Positions 17,804-26,548 of a stretch of DNA of 64,000 nucleotides are shown here, one piece after another. The notes beneath the pieces were generated by a model that had not been told where the DNA came from, made no database searches, and was given only the letters and a program-made list of their open reading frames with translations. Source of the stretch: Marseilla massiliensis. Its GTDB lineage: Bacteria; Bacteroidota; Bacteroidia; Bacteroidales; Bacteroidaceae. The first letter of the stretch is position 1. Each line of letters opens with the position of its first letter. Location: the NCBI RefSeq assembly GCF_016899955.1, contig NZ_JACJJL010000001.1:186001-250000 (forward strand). The letters are read 5' to 3'. The position numbers were made by a program, and so were the translations under genes.

Positions 17804-18733
17804 TTACGCCCGCTGCGCCCCGCCGCCGTCGGCCCCGTCGCCTTTCGCCGGCTCCACGTGCAGGCTGATGTGCGTGCGCGGCCCGAACTCGCTTCGCAGC
17901 CTCCGCTCTATCGCCGAGGCGTGGGCGTGCGAGTCGGCGAGCGTCATCTGCCCCGGCATCCTTATGTGCATCTCCATTGCCACGGCGCTTCCGATGCGCC
18001 TCGTGCACAGGTTGTGGATGTCGCTTACGCCCGGCTCCTGCATCACTATGTCTGTTATGAGCTTCTCGGTGTCGTCGGGCAGGCTCTTCTCGAGCAGCTC
18101 GTCGGACGACTCCCTTATCTGCTTGAGCGCCTGCTGCATGATGAGCAGGCTCACCACCACGGCTGCAATGGGGTCGAGCACGGCCCAGTGGCTGCCCAGG
18201 ACGATGGCCCCGCCGATTCCGACGGCCGTGCCCACCGACGAGAGGGCGTCGCTGCGGTGGTGCCACGCGTTGGCAATGACGGCCGGTGAGCCCAGCCTCC
18301 GGCCCACGCGGGCGGTAAACCTGTAGGCCCACTCCTTGAGCGCTATGCTCAGCAGGGCCGCCACGAGGGCAATGAACCCGGGTTGCTCGAGGGCGTGGCC
18401 GTGCACCACGGAGGCTATCCTGCGCACACCGTCGTAGCAGATGGCCGCCCCCACGAGCAGCAGGGCTATGCCAATGATCGACGAGGCCATGGTCTCGTAC
18501 TTGCCGTGGCCGTAGTCGTGGTCTTTGTCTTGCGGCTTCTCGCTGATGTGGACGAACACCAGCACCACGGCGTCGGTGAGCAGGTCGGAGAGCGAATGGA
18601 CGGCGTCGGCTATCATCGCTGCCGAGCACCCCACTATGCCGCTCACAAACTTGAACACCACCAGGCCCACGTTGATGGCACTGCCGGCCAGCGTGACGTT
18701 GCGTATGGCTCTCTCTCTGCCGTTAGTATTCAT
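17804..18733 (-). CDS. Cation diffusion facilitator family transporter
   Basis: A 309-aa CDF metal/proton antiporter with six membrane helices in the first 210 residues and a cytoplasmic C-terminal domain. Metal-site motifs are IADAVHSLSDLLTD in helix 2 and NAWHHRSDALSS in helix 5. DHDYGHGKYE in the loop is characteristic. It would export divalent cations (Zn, Fe, Mn or Co); the residues visible do not settle which. The ATG at 18733 is preferred over an upstream TTG. It is divergent from rnr, with a TAACTTTG -7 box 19 nt upstream. Confidence 0.93.
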   Translation of the reverse strand: MNTNGRERAIRNVTLAGSAINVGLVVFKFVSGIVGCSAAMIADAVHSLSDLLTDAVVLVFVHISEKPQDKDHDYGHGKYETMASSIIGIALLLVGAAICYDGVRRIASVVHGHALEQPGFIALVAALLSIALKEWAYRFTARVGRRLGSPAVIANAWHHRSDALSSVGTAVGIGGAIVLGSHWAVLDPIAAVVVSLLIMQQALKQIRESSDELLEKSLPDDTEKLITDIVMQEPGVSDIHNLCTRRIGSAVAMEMHIRMPGQMTLADSHAHASAIERRLRSEFGPRTHISLHVEPAKGDGADGGGAQRA

Positions 18734-18751
18734 CTTGTTGCATTTTGGTTG

Positions 18752-18759
18752 CAAAGTTA
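18752..18759 (-). promoter_or_regulatory. -7 box for the CDF transporter
   Basis: TAACTTTG on the minus strand, 18 nt before the ATG. For the divergent rnr gene only a weaker TTACTTTG at 18814-18821 is visible. Confidence 0.55.
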
Positions 18760-18901
18760 CTACTTTTAAATAAATTATAACTCAAATGGCGAGGAAATAC
18801 GGATTTTATTTAGTTACTTTGCATTCGGGCGGCAAGAGCGGGGCCCGACACACCCGGAGCGAGTTGCCGCCGCACACACACCTAACTATAAACGAACGAC
18901 T

Positions 18902-21112
18902 ATGGGAAAGAAAAAAGGCGGAAAGCGGATGTCGAAGAAGCAAGTGGCCGAGGCACTGCAGGGACTGTTCTCGGCGCATCCGGGCGACACATTCACCTTA
19001 AAGTATATATTCAAGCAGCTTGGTTTCAACACGCATCCGCTGAAGATGCTGGCCGTCGACACGCTCGACGAGATGGCATGGGATGACTATCTGGCCAAGG
19101 TAAGCGACAACTCTTACCGGCTCAACACCAAGACGCAGGTGCAGGAGGGAAGGTTCAGGCGCAAGGCCAACGGCAAAAACAGCTTCGTTCCCGACGACGG
19201 CTCGCAGCCGGTCTTCGTGGCCGAGCGCAACTCCATGTGCGCCCTCGACGGCGACCGCGTGCAGGCCACATTCCTGGCGCGCCGCCAGCACCACATGCGC
19301 GAGGCCATGGTGACGGCCATTCTGGAGCGGGCGCGCGACACGTTTGTGGGCCGCCTGAGGGTAGAGAAAGACGTGGCGTTCCTCATCACGCCCGAAGCCA
19401 TCTTCGTTACCGACATCCTCATACCCAAAAGGAAGCTGAAGGGGGGGAAGACGGGGCAGAAAGCCGTGGTCAGGATAAAGCAATGGCCCGACGCGGAGCA
19501 TAAGTACCCCGTGGGCGAAGTGGTCGACGTGCTCGGCGAGCAGGGCGACAACGACGTCGAGATGAACTCTATCCTCGCACAATACGGGCTGCCCTACAAG
19601 TACCCCAAGGCCGTGGAGGACGCCGCCGAGAAGATTCCGGCCGAGATAACCGACAAAGACCTCGAGGGCAGGGAGGACTTCAGGCAGGTCTTTACGTGCA
19701 CCATCGACCCGCACGACGCCAAGGACTTCGACGACGCCCTGTCGATACGCCGGCTCAGCAACGGCCTCTGGGAGGTGGGAGTGCACATCGCCGACGTGTC
19801 GCACTACGTCACCGAAGGCTCCGTCATCGACAAGGAGGCAGTGAAACGGGCCACGAGCGTCTACCTCGTAGACCGCACCATACCGATGCTTCCCGAGCGT
19901 CTGTGCAACTACATCTGCTCGCTCCGCCCCGACGAAGACAAGCTGACGTTCAGCGTTATCTTCGACATGGACGACGACGCCAACGTCAAGGGATCGCGAA
20001 TCGTGCATACCGTCATACGCAGCGACCGCCGGTTTGCCTACGAAGAGGTGCAGGCCATACTCGAGCAGAACGGTGTGAAGGACGGGACGGGCCTGCCTGC
20101 GCCCGCACCGGGGCCCGGGGGGTATGCCGGCGAGCATGCCGCCGAGCTCGTGAAGCTCGACGCCCTGGCCAAGAAACTGCGCGAGGCGAGGTTCAAGAAC
20201 GGCGCCGTCAAGTTCGACCGCGAGGAACTTCACTTCGACGTCGACGACAAAGGGCACCCCACCCGGTGCTATTTCAAGAAGTCGAAAGACGCCAACAAGC
20301 TCATCGAGGAGTTCATGCTGCTGGCCAACCGCACCGTGGCCGAGAGCGTGGGCCGCGTGAAGAAGGGCCAGAAACCAAAGACGCTGCCATACCGAATACA
20401 CGACCAGCCCGACCCGACCAAGCTCGAGGCGCTGCGTACCTTTGTCGTCAAGTTTGGCTACAAGCTCAAGACTGCCGGCACGCGGGGCGCCGTTTCGAAG
20501 AGCATCAACTCGCTCATGGACAGTTGCGCGGGCCGGAAGGAGCAGAAACTGATAGAGACCGTGGCCCTGAGAGCCATGATGAAGGCGCGCTACAGCGTGC
20601 ACAACATAGGGCACTATGGCCTCGCCTTCGATTACTACACACACTTCACGTCGCCCATCAGGCGCTATCCCGACACCATGGTGCACCGGCTTCTCACCCG
20701 ATACCAGCAGGGAGGGCGCTCTGCCAACAAGGAGCATTACGAGGAGTTGTGCGACCATTGCAGCGACATGGAGCTGATAGCGCAGAACGCCGAGCGCGAC
20801 TCCATCAAGTACAAGATGGTGGAGTTCATGGCCGACAAGGTGGGGAACGTCTATGATGCGCACATCAGCGGCATCACGTCGTACGGCATCTATTGCGAGA
20901 TAGACGACAACCACTGCGAGGGAATGGTGCCCATGCGCGACCTGGACGACGACTATTACGACTTCGACGAGCGCAACTACTGCCTCGTCGGGCGCCGTCA
21001 TCACCACAAGTATCAGCTCGGCGACCCGATAACCATCAGGGTTGCGAAGGCCAACCTTGAGAAGAAGCAGCTCGACTTCGGCATAGAGCGGGCCGCGAAG
21101 AAGAAGCAGTAG
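18902..21112 (+). CDS. rnr: Ribonuclease R
   Basis: A 736-aa RNase R/VacB exoribonuclease of the RNB family, degrading structured RNA 3' to 5' and taking part in rRNA and mRNA turnover. Order: an N-terminal helix-turn-helix region (SKKQVAEALQGLFSAHPGDT), cold-shock domains, the RNB catalytic domain with TIDPHDAKDFDDALSI (the acidic metal-binding cluster, about residues 265-280) and HYGLAFDYYTHFTSPIRRYPD, then the S1 domain (VGNVYDAHISGITSYGIYCE). An insert rich in Pro/Gly (APAPGPGGYAGEHA, near residue 400) lies inside the RNB domain. The gene ends at a strong convergent hairpin. Confidence 0.97.
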   Translation: MGKKKGGKRMSKKQVAEALQGLFSAHPGDTFTLKYIFKQLGFNTHPLKMLAVDTLDEMAWDDYLAKVSDNSYRLNTKTQVQEGRFRRKANGKNSFVPDDGSQPVFVAERNSMCALDGDRVQATFLARRQHHMREAMVTAILERARDTFVGRLRVEKDVAFLITPEAIFVTDILIPKRKLKGGKTGQKAVVRIKQWPDAEHKYPVGEVVDVLGEQGDNDVEMNSILAQYGLPYKYPKAVEDAAEKIPAEITDKDLEGREDFRQVFTCTIDPHDAKDFDDALSIRRLSNGLWEVGVHIADVSHYVTEGSVIDKEAVKRATSVYLVDRTIPMLPERLCNYICSLRPDEDKLTFSVIFDMDDDANVKGSRIVHTVIRSDRRFAYEEVQAILEQNGVKDGTGLPAPAPGPGGYAGEHAAELVKLDALAKKLREARFKNGAVKFDREELHFDVDDKGHPTRCYFKKSKDANKLIEEFMLLANRTVAESVGRVKKGQKPKTLPYRIHDQPDPTKLEALRTFVVKFGYKLKTAGTRGAVSKSINSLMDSCAGRKEQKLIETVALRAMMKARYSVHNIGHYGLAFDYYTHFTSPIRRYPDTMVHRLLTRYQQGGRSANKEHYEELCDHCSDMELIAQNAERDSIKYKMVEFMADKVGNVYDAHISGITSYGIYCEIDDNHCEGMVPMRDLDDDYYDFDERNYCLVGRRHHHKYQLGDPITIRVAKANLEKKQLDFGIERAAKKKQ

Positions 21113-21139
21113 CAGGCCCGCGGGGCCCCCTTGTGCGGC

Positions 21140-21175
21140 AAAGGCTGCGCATGCCATGTGGCGTGCGCAGCCTTT
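21140..21175. terminator. Bidirectional terminator rnr / Omp85-like gene
   Basis: Arms AAAGGCTGCGCA (21140-21151) and TGCGCAGCCTTT (21164-21175) pair perfectly, with A- and T-ends for both strands, between two convergent genes. Confidence 0.85.
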
Positions 21176-21196
21176 GTGCTGTGTTGCGGGCTGGGT

Positions 21197-22384
21197 TCAG
21201 AATGCCTCGTTGATGTTGAACATGAACCCCGACTGGCCGCTTTTGCCGAAGCCATAGTCGAGCCTGACGTTCACGTTCTTCTTGAACTCCCAGCGATATC
21301 CCACCCCGAAGTTGGGCAAAATGTGGTCGAAGCGCATCGAGCTGAACTTGTCGAACACGGTGCCGGCGCCAACCCACGCCACCACACCGTGCCGTTTCCA
21401 CACGTGCTGGCGCAGTTCGACCTGCGCCTCCACCTTGTGCTTGTCGCGGTATCGGCCTTGGTAGTAGCCGCGCATGGAGTATGGGCCTCCCAGTTGGGCC
21501 ATCATGCCCCACGAGGGGTTGCCGAAGTTGAGCGTGCCGCGCAGGTCTGCCGCCACGGTGGCCCCCTTCCAGGCCTTTGCATATGCGTCGGCTATCATCT
21601 CGGTGGTGCTGAATGCGTAGTCGTTGCCGAGGAAACGTGGCCGGAAGCACTGCGACAGGTTGACGTAGAAGCCGCGGTGCGGGTTGGTGGTGACGTCGCG
21701 CGAGTCGTATACGAGCGACAGCCCGAGGCCGAAGTTGAGCGTCTTTTGGTCCATGCCCTCGATGAGTTCGGGCCTGTCGAAGTCGTATCCGCGCACGAAG
21801 TCGAACGATGCCGTCGGGCCGAGATACAGTTTCGGCGCTATCCTGAACAGGAAGCTGGCCTTGGCCTGCGCCTGCCACCGCATCATGTCCGATTCGTTTC
21901 CGCCGTCGTTGCCCATGTCGTAGCCTATTCCCCAGAACTTGGTGGGGAACGAGTAGAAGTATACCGTGTAGTCTATGCGGTAGCGGTCGTGCCTTGCCAC
22001 GTGCAGCCCCCTGACCCCGAGCATGTAGAACCCCACGGTAGAGACGTCGCCGAAGAGCGACACGTTCGACGGCGTCAGCAGCGTGTCGGCCCTGTCCGTG
22101 CTGTACAGTCCGGCTGCCACGAGTCCCAGTCCGAGCTTTGTGTTGGTGTTGAAGTGCGGTCCGCCGAGTATGCTGAAGTCAAATTTCTTGTCGCTTTTGC
22201 CCTTGTTGGCGTTGCTGAAGTAGTCGAGCAGCTTCTTGCCCAGGCTTTTCTTTTTCTGCGCTGAGTCGCGGGCCGCTGTCATTGCGGCTGCTGTCGTGTC
22301 GGCGGCCGTTGCTTCTTGCGCCCCAGCCGTGCCGTGGGCCCCTATCAATGCGGCGGCTGCCAGGGCCAGCAGTAGTCGTTTCAT
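21197..22384 (-). CDS. Omp85/BamA-superfamily outer-membrane barrel without POTRA domains
   Basis: A 395-aa protein with a signal peptide (MKRLLLALAAAALIGAHGTAGA) and a C-terminal 16-strand-type surface-antigen domain. SLVYDSRDVTTNPHRGFYVNLS and the later GGPYSMRGYYQGRYRDKH (the RGY block near lid loop 6) mark the Omp85 superfamily. There is no room for POTRA repeats, only about 60 residues with a lysine-rich helix (KKKSLGKKLLDYF). It ends NVRLDYGFGKSGQSGFMFNINEAF, with a terminal aromatic residue. Similar short barrels in Bacteroidetes have no assigned role. The PCMD gene starts 22 bp upstream on the same strand, so they may be cotranscribed. Confidence 0.85.
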   Translation of the reverse strand: MKRLLLALAAAALIGAHGTAGAQEATAADTTAAAMTAARDSAQKKKSLGKKLLDYFSNANKGKSDKKFDFSILGGPHFNTNTKLGLGLVAAGLYSTDRADTLLTPSNVSLFGDVSTVGFYMLGVRGLHVARHDRYRIDYTVYFYSFPTKFWGIGYDMGNDGGNESDMMRWQAQAKASFLFRIAPKLYLGPTASFDFVRGYDFDRPELIEGMDQKTLNFGLGLSLVYDSRDVTTNPHRGFYVNLSQCFRPRFLGNDYAFSTTEMIADAYAKAWKGATVAADLRGTLNFGNPSWGMMAQLGGPYSMRGYYQGRYRDKHKVEAQVELRQHVWKRHGVVAWVGAGTVFDKFSSMRFDHILPNFGVGYRWEFKKNVNVRLDYGFGKSGQSGFMFNINEAF

Positions 22385-22406
22385 GTTGCCAGGTTGGTTG
22401 TTTCTT

Positions 22407-23369
22407 TCAGTAAACGAGCTCCACGTTGTCTATCCAGAGAGTGTTCCCGATGGTTCCCACGTATGCTCCACCGTGGCTCGACGAGAATTGCAGCACCATG
22501 TGGGTGGGCTTTTCGTCGGCGTCGGCCCATCCCGTCTCCCTGATTGGCACGCTTTCCCCGCGGCTATTGCGCGCGTAGTCGGCCTGCCTCAGTCCCATGG
22601 TCGAGGCGTTGTATTGCGGGTTGTGCCTTATGTCGCCATACATTATGGTGTACGTGGCGTTGTTTACCCACCCGTTGGTCGACTTGCCGTACCTCACCAC
22701 CATTGTGCCCACGCGCTTTGCCGTGATGTTCCCGTTGGCGTCTTCCGTGCGTTTCTGCAGCAGCAGTATGGCCGTGGCGTAGTCGGGGCCGGCCACGGTC
22801 TGCTTGCGGCTGAACCCGTTTTGCCTCACCCTGTTCTTTGTTCCCGGCACCGAGACGCGGTAGTCGTAGCGCACGGCCTTGGGCCTTCCGGTGAAGGGGA
22901 TGCCGAAGTTGAGCCACTTCTGCGCCTCTTTCGTGCCGGTGATGGGCTCTTTCATGTCGCCCAGGAATATGGAGCCGGCTGCCAGCACCTTGATGTTCAT
23001 CAGCCCGAGCACCTTGACGCTCTCCAGGTGGGTGGTCATCTTGGCGCAGTAGCCGTTGCCGCGGCGCTCGCGGAACACCGAGTTGTTGGTCTTGACCACG
23101 CCCATCACCTTTGCCATGACGTTCGAAGTGCCCCATGGCGAGCCCCCTGCGTTGGTGTAAGGAATGTTGCCGTTGATGGTCTTGTTGGGCCCTATCTCAT
23201 ACAGTGTCTTGGTGTTTCCGCCTATTATGCCCGACTCTTTGATGTGGCGAACCACCCATTGGTCCATGTTGCCATACTTTAGTGGCACCACTTGGTCGTC
23301 GGCCCCGCCTCTCGACGGCATGGCCAGCGCAATGGCAAGCAGCAGTGCTGCCGCAGTGTTTTGTCTCAT
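22407..23369 (-). CDS. PCMD-domain secreted protein
   Basis: A 320-aa secreted protein. The start at 23369 gives a clean signal peptide (MRQNTAAALLLAIALAMPSR); the frame is open upstream to 23447. The rest matches my recollection of the putative carbohydrate-metabolism domain (PF13201): VPLKYGNMDQWVVRHIKESG, WGTSNVMAKVMG, FTGRPKAVRYDYRVSV and the closing FSSSHGGAYVGTIGNTLWID. This is a beta-sandwich of unknown ligand found in surface or secreted proteins of Bacteroidetes. It lies 22 bp upstream of the Omp85-like gene, whose barrel might be functionally related (inference). Confidence 0.8.
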   Translation of the reverse strand: MRQNTAAALLLAIALAMPSRGGADDQVVPLKYGNMDQWVVRHIKESGIIGGNTKTLYEIGPNKTINGNIPYTNAGGSPWGTSNVMAKVMGVVKTNNSVFRERRGNGYCAKMTTHLESVKVLGLMNIKVLAAGSIFLGDMKEPITGTKEAQKWLNFGIPFTGRPKAVRYDYRVSVPGTKNRVRQNGFSRKQTVAGPDYATAILLLQKRTEDANGNITAKRVGTMVVRYGKSTNGWVNNATYTIMYGDIRHNPQYNASTMGLRQADYARNSRGESVPIRETGWADADEKPTHMVLQFSSSHGGAYVGTIGNTLWIDNVELVY

Positions 23370-23399
23370 TTCTGTATTGTCTTCGTTAAAAACAGGCTG

Positions 23400-23407
23400 C
23401 AAATTTA
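23400..23407 (-). promoter_or_regulatory. -7 box for the PCMD/Omp85 pair
   Basis: TAAATTTG on the minus strand, 30 nt upstream of the PCMD start. Confidence 0.5.
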
Positions 23408-23574
23408 CAACATTATTTCTTATGCCGACTTTCGTATTTGTCTGCAAGGATGGTCTTTTGTCCTTTATTAACCTAATTTACACTTTGTCGCCGGCCTGTT
23501 GCCGGCAGGCCCGCGTGGCTGCTGCCGCATGACTGTTTGGGGCGCCCCGGCCGTAGGCTGCTTTGTGGGGGCTT

Positions 23575-23662
23575 TGCGGCGGAGGCCGTTTTGCGTTGCC
23601 GTTCGGGCCGTTTTGCGTTCCGAAACGGACCGTTTCATGCTGCGATACGGGCCGTTTTGCAA
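23575..23662. repeat. 22-bp palindromic hairpin array F (4 units)
   Basis: Units anchored at 23579, 23601, 23623 and 23645. The third contains GAAACGGACCGTTTC, a perfect palindrome around one base. It lies between divergent genes, so it cannot be a simple terminator. Nothing else but the two -7 boxes is seen in the 576-bp gap 23370-23945. Confidence 0.85.
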
Positions 23663-23816
23663 AGCCGTTGACTGTCAGGCAGTTCCGTGCCGCTGCCGTG
23701 CCGTCGGCTGCCGGGGCTGTTGCGGCATTGCCGCACGTGGCGTGCCATTGCCCCGAAACATTGCTGTTTCGTCGTATAAATTTGTCTAAAACACACCATT
23801 TTGACCTTTTTTTTAG

Positions 23817-23824
23817 TATATTTG
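23817..23824 (+). promoter_or_regulatory. -7 box for the lipoprotein gene
   Basis: TATATTTG, 121 nt before the chosen start, implying a leader of about 115 nt. Confidence 0.5.
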
Positions 23825-23945
23825 CGGCAGAAATACGATTAAGTGGCGTCGTGAGACGTTTGCCGGGCTATTTATCCGACGGTACATTTTCAATGGCTAT
23901 ATGTTTAAATTACATACAATTGGTAACATTAAAATCAAGTTGTTT

Positions 23946-24962
23946 ATGAAAAGAGAAATGCTGAAAACAGTTATGGGCAGGGCCATGTACATGGCTTTTG
24001 CCGTGTTTGCTGCGTTCGCAATGGCGTCGTGCAGCGATGATGACGGCAACAATGGTGATGACAGCGGCGACACTTCAGGTGGCGGGTCGGACGGTACGGA
24101 GATGGAGGCGCCCCGGTTTGAGTCGTCGGCAGCCAAGTATACCATCACCGACGCCGGCAGTCCATACACCTCGGTGGAGCTCACGGCCAGCGGCAACTAC
24201 ATCATCTTCACCAACGGATCGCAGGCTCCTGCCACAGCGGCAGCCGCTCCTGCCACGCGCATGTCTGTCATGTCGGATGGCGCGTGGCGGCCTGGCACGC
24301 GCTATATACATTATTCTAACATACTGTCTGGCAAATACACCAAGACAGGCGAGGGCGAATACGAGCTCGAGGGCTTCGGCAAGCTCGTGGTGTCGGGCTC
24401 GGGCGACCAGTCGTACAGCCTCGACATAACGCTCTCGGGCGGCCATTCATACTCGCTGAAAGGCAACCGCGCCGGCACGCCTTCGTCGGGAACGATGACC
24501 GACAACCTGTGCCGCACGTGGGAAATAGTGCAGTGGAGGGCCTTCCTGAGGTATAATGGCGTGACCATGTTTGACTTCACGGACCCGACCATCGACGGTC
24601 TCAACGCCAAGCTCGAGGCTTGGGGCAGGGAGCACGACCCCGACTACACCGACGGCGACTACCTGCTCGACTTCACAAGCGCCACCGGCCCCGAGCAGGT
24701 TGTGTTCACCAAGTCGGGCACATACATGGTTACCTATGCCGACAGCCACCTTGCTGTGTCTACATGGCGCTGGGGCAACCAGGAGAAGGGGCTGCTCGAG
24801 TATTCCTGGGACCCCAATGCGTTTGACCCGGATGGCATCTACGGCGTGGCCACCGCTTACTTCAGGAAAGGCAACCTCGAGCTCACCGAGGGTTTCAAGG
24901 AGACAGAAGACGGATTCACAATAGAGCAGGGAACCACCTATACGCTCAAAGAGGTCAAATGA
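23946..24962 (+). CDS. Hypothetical lipoprotein
   Basis: A 338-aa lipoprotein I do not recognise. The start at 23946 gives MKREMLKTVMGRAMYMAFAV followed by a lipobox AMASC (Cys24), then a highly acidic, Gly/Ser-rich linker (SDDDGNNGDDSGDTSGGG) that is common after the acylated cysteine of surface-exposed Bacteroidetes lipoproteins. Two segments follow. One (about residues 45-190) is beta-rich, with SLDITLSGGHSYSLKGN. The other begins LCRTWEIVQWRAFLRYNG and ends LKEVK, with a lipocalin-like look (an impression only). It is convergent with the phosphatase, with a terminator between. Confidence 0.8.
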   Translation: MKREMLKTVMGRAMYMAFAVFAAFAMASCSDDDGNNGDDSGDTSGGGSDGTEMEAPRFESSAAKYTITDAGSPYTSVELTASGNYIIFTNGSQAPATAAAAPATRMSVMSDGAWRPGTRYIHYSNILSGKYTKTGEGEYELEGFGKLVVSGSGDQSYSLDITLSGGHSYSLKGNRAGTPSSGTMTDNLCRTWEIVQWRAFLRYNGVTMFDFTDPTIDGLNAKLEAWGREHDPDYTDGDYLLDFTSATGPEQVVFTKSGTYMVTYADSHLAVSTWRWGNQEKGLLEYSWDPNAFDPDGIYGVATAYFRKGNLELTEGFKETEDGFTIEQGTTYTLKEVK

Positions 24963-25094
24963 CAAGGCTCGGCCATGCCCTTGTTGCGGCTGTCCGGGTG
25001 TGCGCCGCCCGCAGTCGGCGGCCACCGTTTGAACATGCATACCCAATGTAAGAAGGCGTGGCCGGTGCTTGTCGCCGGCCTGCCTGTGTAACAG

Positions 25095-25160
25095 GAAACG
25101 GACCGCCATGCCCTATTCCCCGGCGTGTTGCAGGGGCGGGTGTGGCAGTCCGTTTCTTTT
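25095..25160. terminator. Terminator between lipoprotein and phosphatase genes
   Basis: GAAACGGACCGCCATGCCC pairs with GGGTGTGGCAGTCCGTTTC with small mismatches, followed by a TTTT run on the plus strand. It lies in the convergent gap 24963-25234. Confidence 0.65.
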
Positions 25161-25234
25161 GTGCGGCGCCCCCGGCTGCAGGCATGGCTGTGGCGGGGCG
25201 TCTGCGGCCGTAGTGCAGCCGTGCCGCGGCAGCG

Positions 25235-26548
25235 TCAGTCGGCGTCGGCCGTTGTGGCCTTGCCCATTGTCGCCATGCGTTCCAGCCAGTAGCCGCGCAC
25301 GTCGCTCCACCTGTAATACGGGCCGCTGACAGCCTTTATGGGCAGCTTGGCCTCGTTTTCGTTGAGCAGCACCTTCACCACGGGGTCGGTGTCGGATGCG
25401 TCTTTGCGGTAGAACACTATCTGGACGTTGCTCCCCATGGGGAAAATCTTGTAGTCTATCCATCCCTTTCTGTCAAGATGTCGCAGGTCGTCGGTGCTCA
25501 TCCCGTAGCCGTCGAGGCCCATCAGGCACACCAGCGGCAGCAGCACCGTCTCGTGGCCGAAGCGCAGCGAAGCCCCCGTGCCGGCCAGCCTGATGCAGCT
25601 GTCGGCCTCGTTGATGATGTTGTTCAGCAGGTTGCGCTGAGTGAGAGGCTGCCGCCCGCCGTTGATGGGGCAGCAGGCATAGCCCAAGTACCACCCCGCG
25701 TTGTTGCAAACCCAGTTGGCGTAGATGTCATTGTCGTCGAACACGTCGTACAGCGTCACCTTGTAGCGGGCGTCGCTGTTCTGCGTTGCCGACGCAAGGC
25801 GGAACAGCTGGTCGTTGAGGCGGCGCATGCCCACATGCTCCCGTGCGTAGTCCATGTCGCTGAACAGCCGCCGCATCACCTTCACCGTGTCTACCATAGA
25901 GTCGTAGAGCTGCCTCATGGCCTCACGGGCCTCGGGCGTCCATGCGCTTGGCGTGGGCGCGGTGTTGGCAAAGTTCATGTATACCATGTCGTGCTGGCTT
26001 GCGTCGTGGCTCACGTTGAGGGCCGGGTTGAGCCTCACCAGTTCCATGAGCTCGTTCTCCATCGACAGTATGCAGCGTATCACCACGGTGCTCCGGGCGT
26101 CTATGTGCGCCCCCGGGGCAAACACTTCCGGGAAGCGTTCATACATCCTCCGGGCTATTCCGCGGTGCTGCCTGGCCCCGATCTCGGTCAGTTCGCCCAG
26201 TCTTCCGTCGGCCTCGGCCTGCATCCAGCTAATGCGGCGCATCAGGTCGCGGCCGCGCAGCGTCAGTTTGCCCATGCTGTCGGCCCTGTGTAGCGTTGCC
26301 AGCGGCTCGGCGTAGTCTTCCGGGTCGATGAGGAACCGTGAGCCGTGCCTGCCGTAGTGGCTTATGTAGAAAGGCTTCAGGCTGTCGGGGGCGGGCGTCA
26401 TCTTCCGGCTGTTGTCGGGTCCCGGGTAGGCAAGCAGGTTGCTTGCCGAGAGCCTGATGTCGCGCTTGAAGTCGCGCTTCGGGGTTTGTGCCCCTGTTGC
26501 GGCTGCCACCATGATGGCGGCGGCCAGCGCTGTGAGTTTGCTGTTCAT
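25235..26548 (-). CDS. Histidine-type phosphatase (MINPP/phytase-like)
   Basis: A 437-aa histidine acid phosphatase clade-2 enzyme with a signal peptide (about residues 1-20). The catalytic RHG motif is HYGRHGSRF (Arg67, His68), and the proton-donor motif is FGHETVLLPL (His332, Glu333). The HE form rather than HAE or HD, together with RHGSR, recalls Bacteroides MINPP-type phytases, which release phosphate from inositol polyphosphates; general phosphomonoesterase activity is the alternative. It would act in the periplasm or outside the cell. Its ATG overlaps the stop of the upstream GNAT-nitrilase gene by 4 bp (ATGA), so the two are translationally coupled. Confidence 0.88.
   Translation of the reverse strand: MNSKLTALAAAIMVAAATGAQTPKRDFKRDIRLSASNLLAYPGPDNSRKMTPAPDSLKPFYISHYGRHGSRFLIDPEDYAEPLATLHRADSMGKLTLRGRDLMRRISWMQAEADGRLGELTEIGARQHRGIARRMYERFPEVFAPGAHIDARSTVVIRCILSMENELMELVRLNPALNVSHDASQHDMVYMNFANTAPTPSAWTPEAREAMRQLYDSMVDTVKVMRRLFSDMDYAREHVGMRRLNDQLFRLASATQNSDARYKVTLYDVFDDNDIYANWVCNNAGWYLGYACCPINGGRQPLTQRNLLNNIINEADSCIRLAGTGASLRFGHETVLLPLVCLMGLDGYGMSTDDLRHLDRKGWIDYKIFPMGSNVQIVFYRKDASDTDPVVKVLLNENEAKLPIKAVSGPYYRWSDVRGYWLERMATMGKATTADAD

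Noticed and set aside
18998-21157. 719-aa frame antisense to rnr (and similar long antisense frames at 8849-10309, 13806-15233, 1446-2354)
   Set aside because: Long shadow frames are expected opposite GC-rich genes; the sense strands encode clear conserved proteins.
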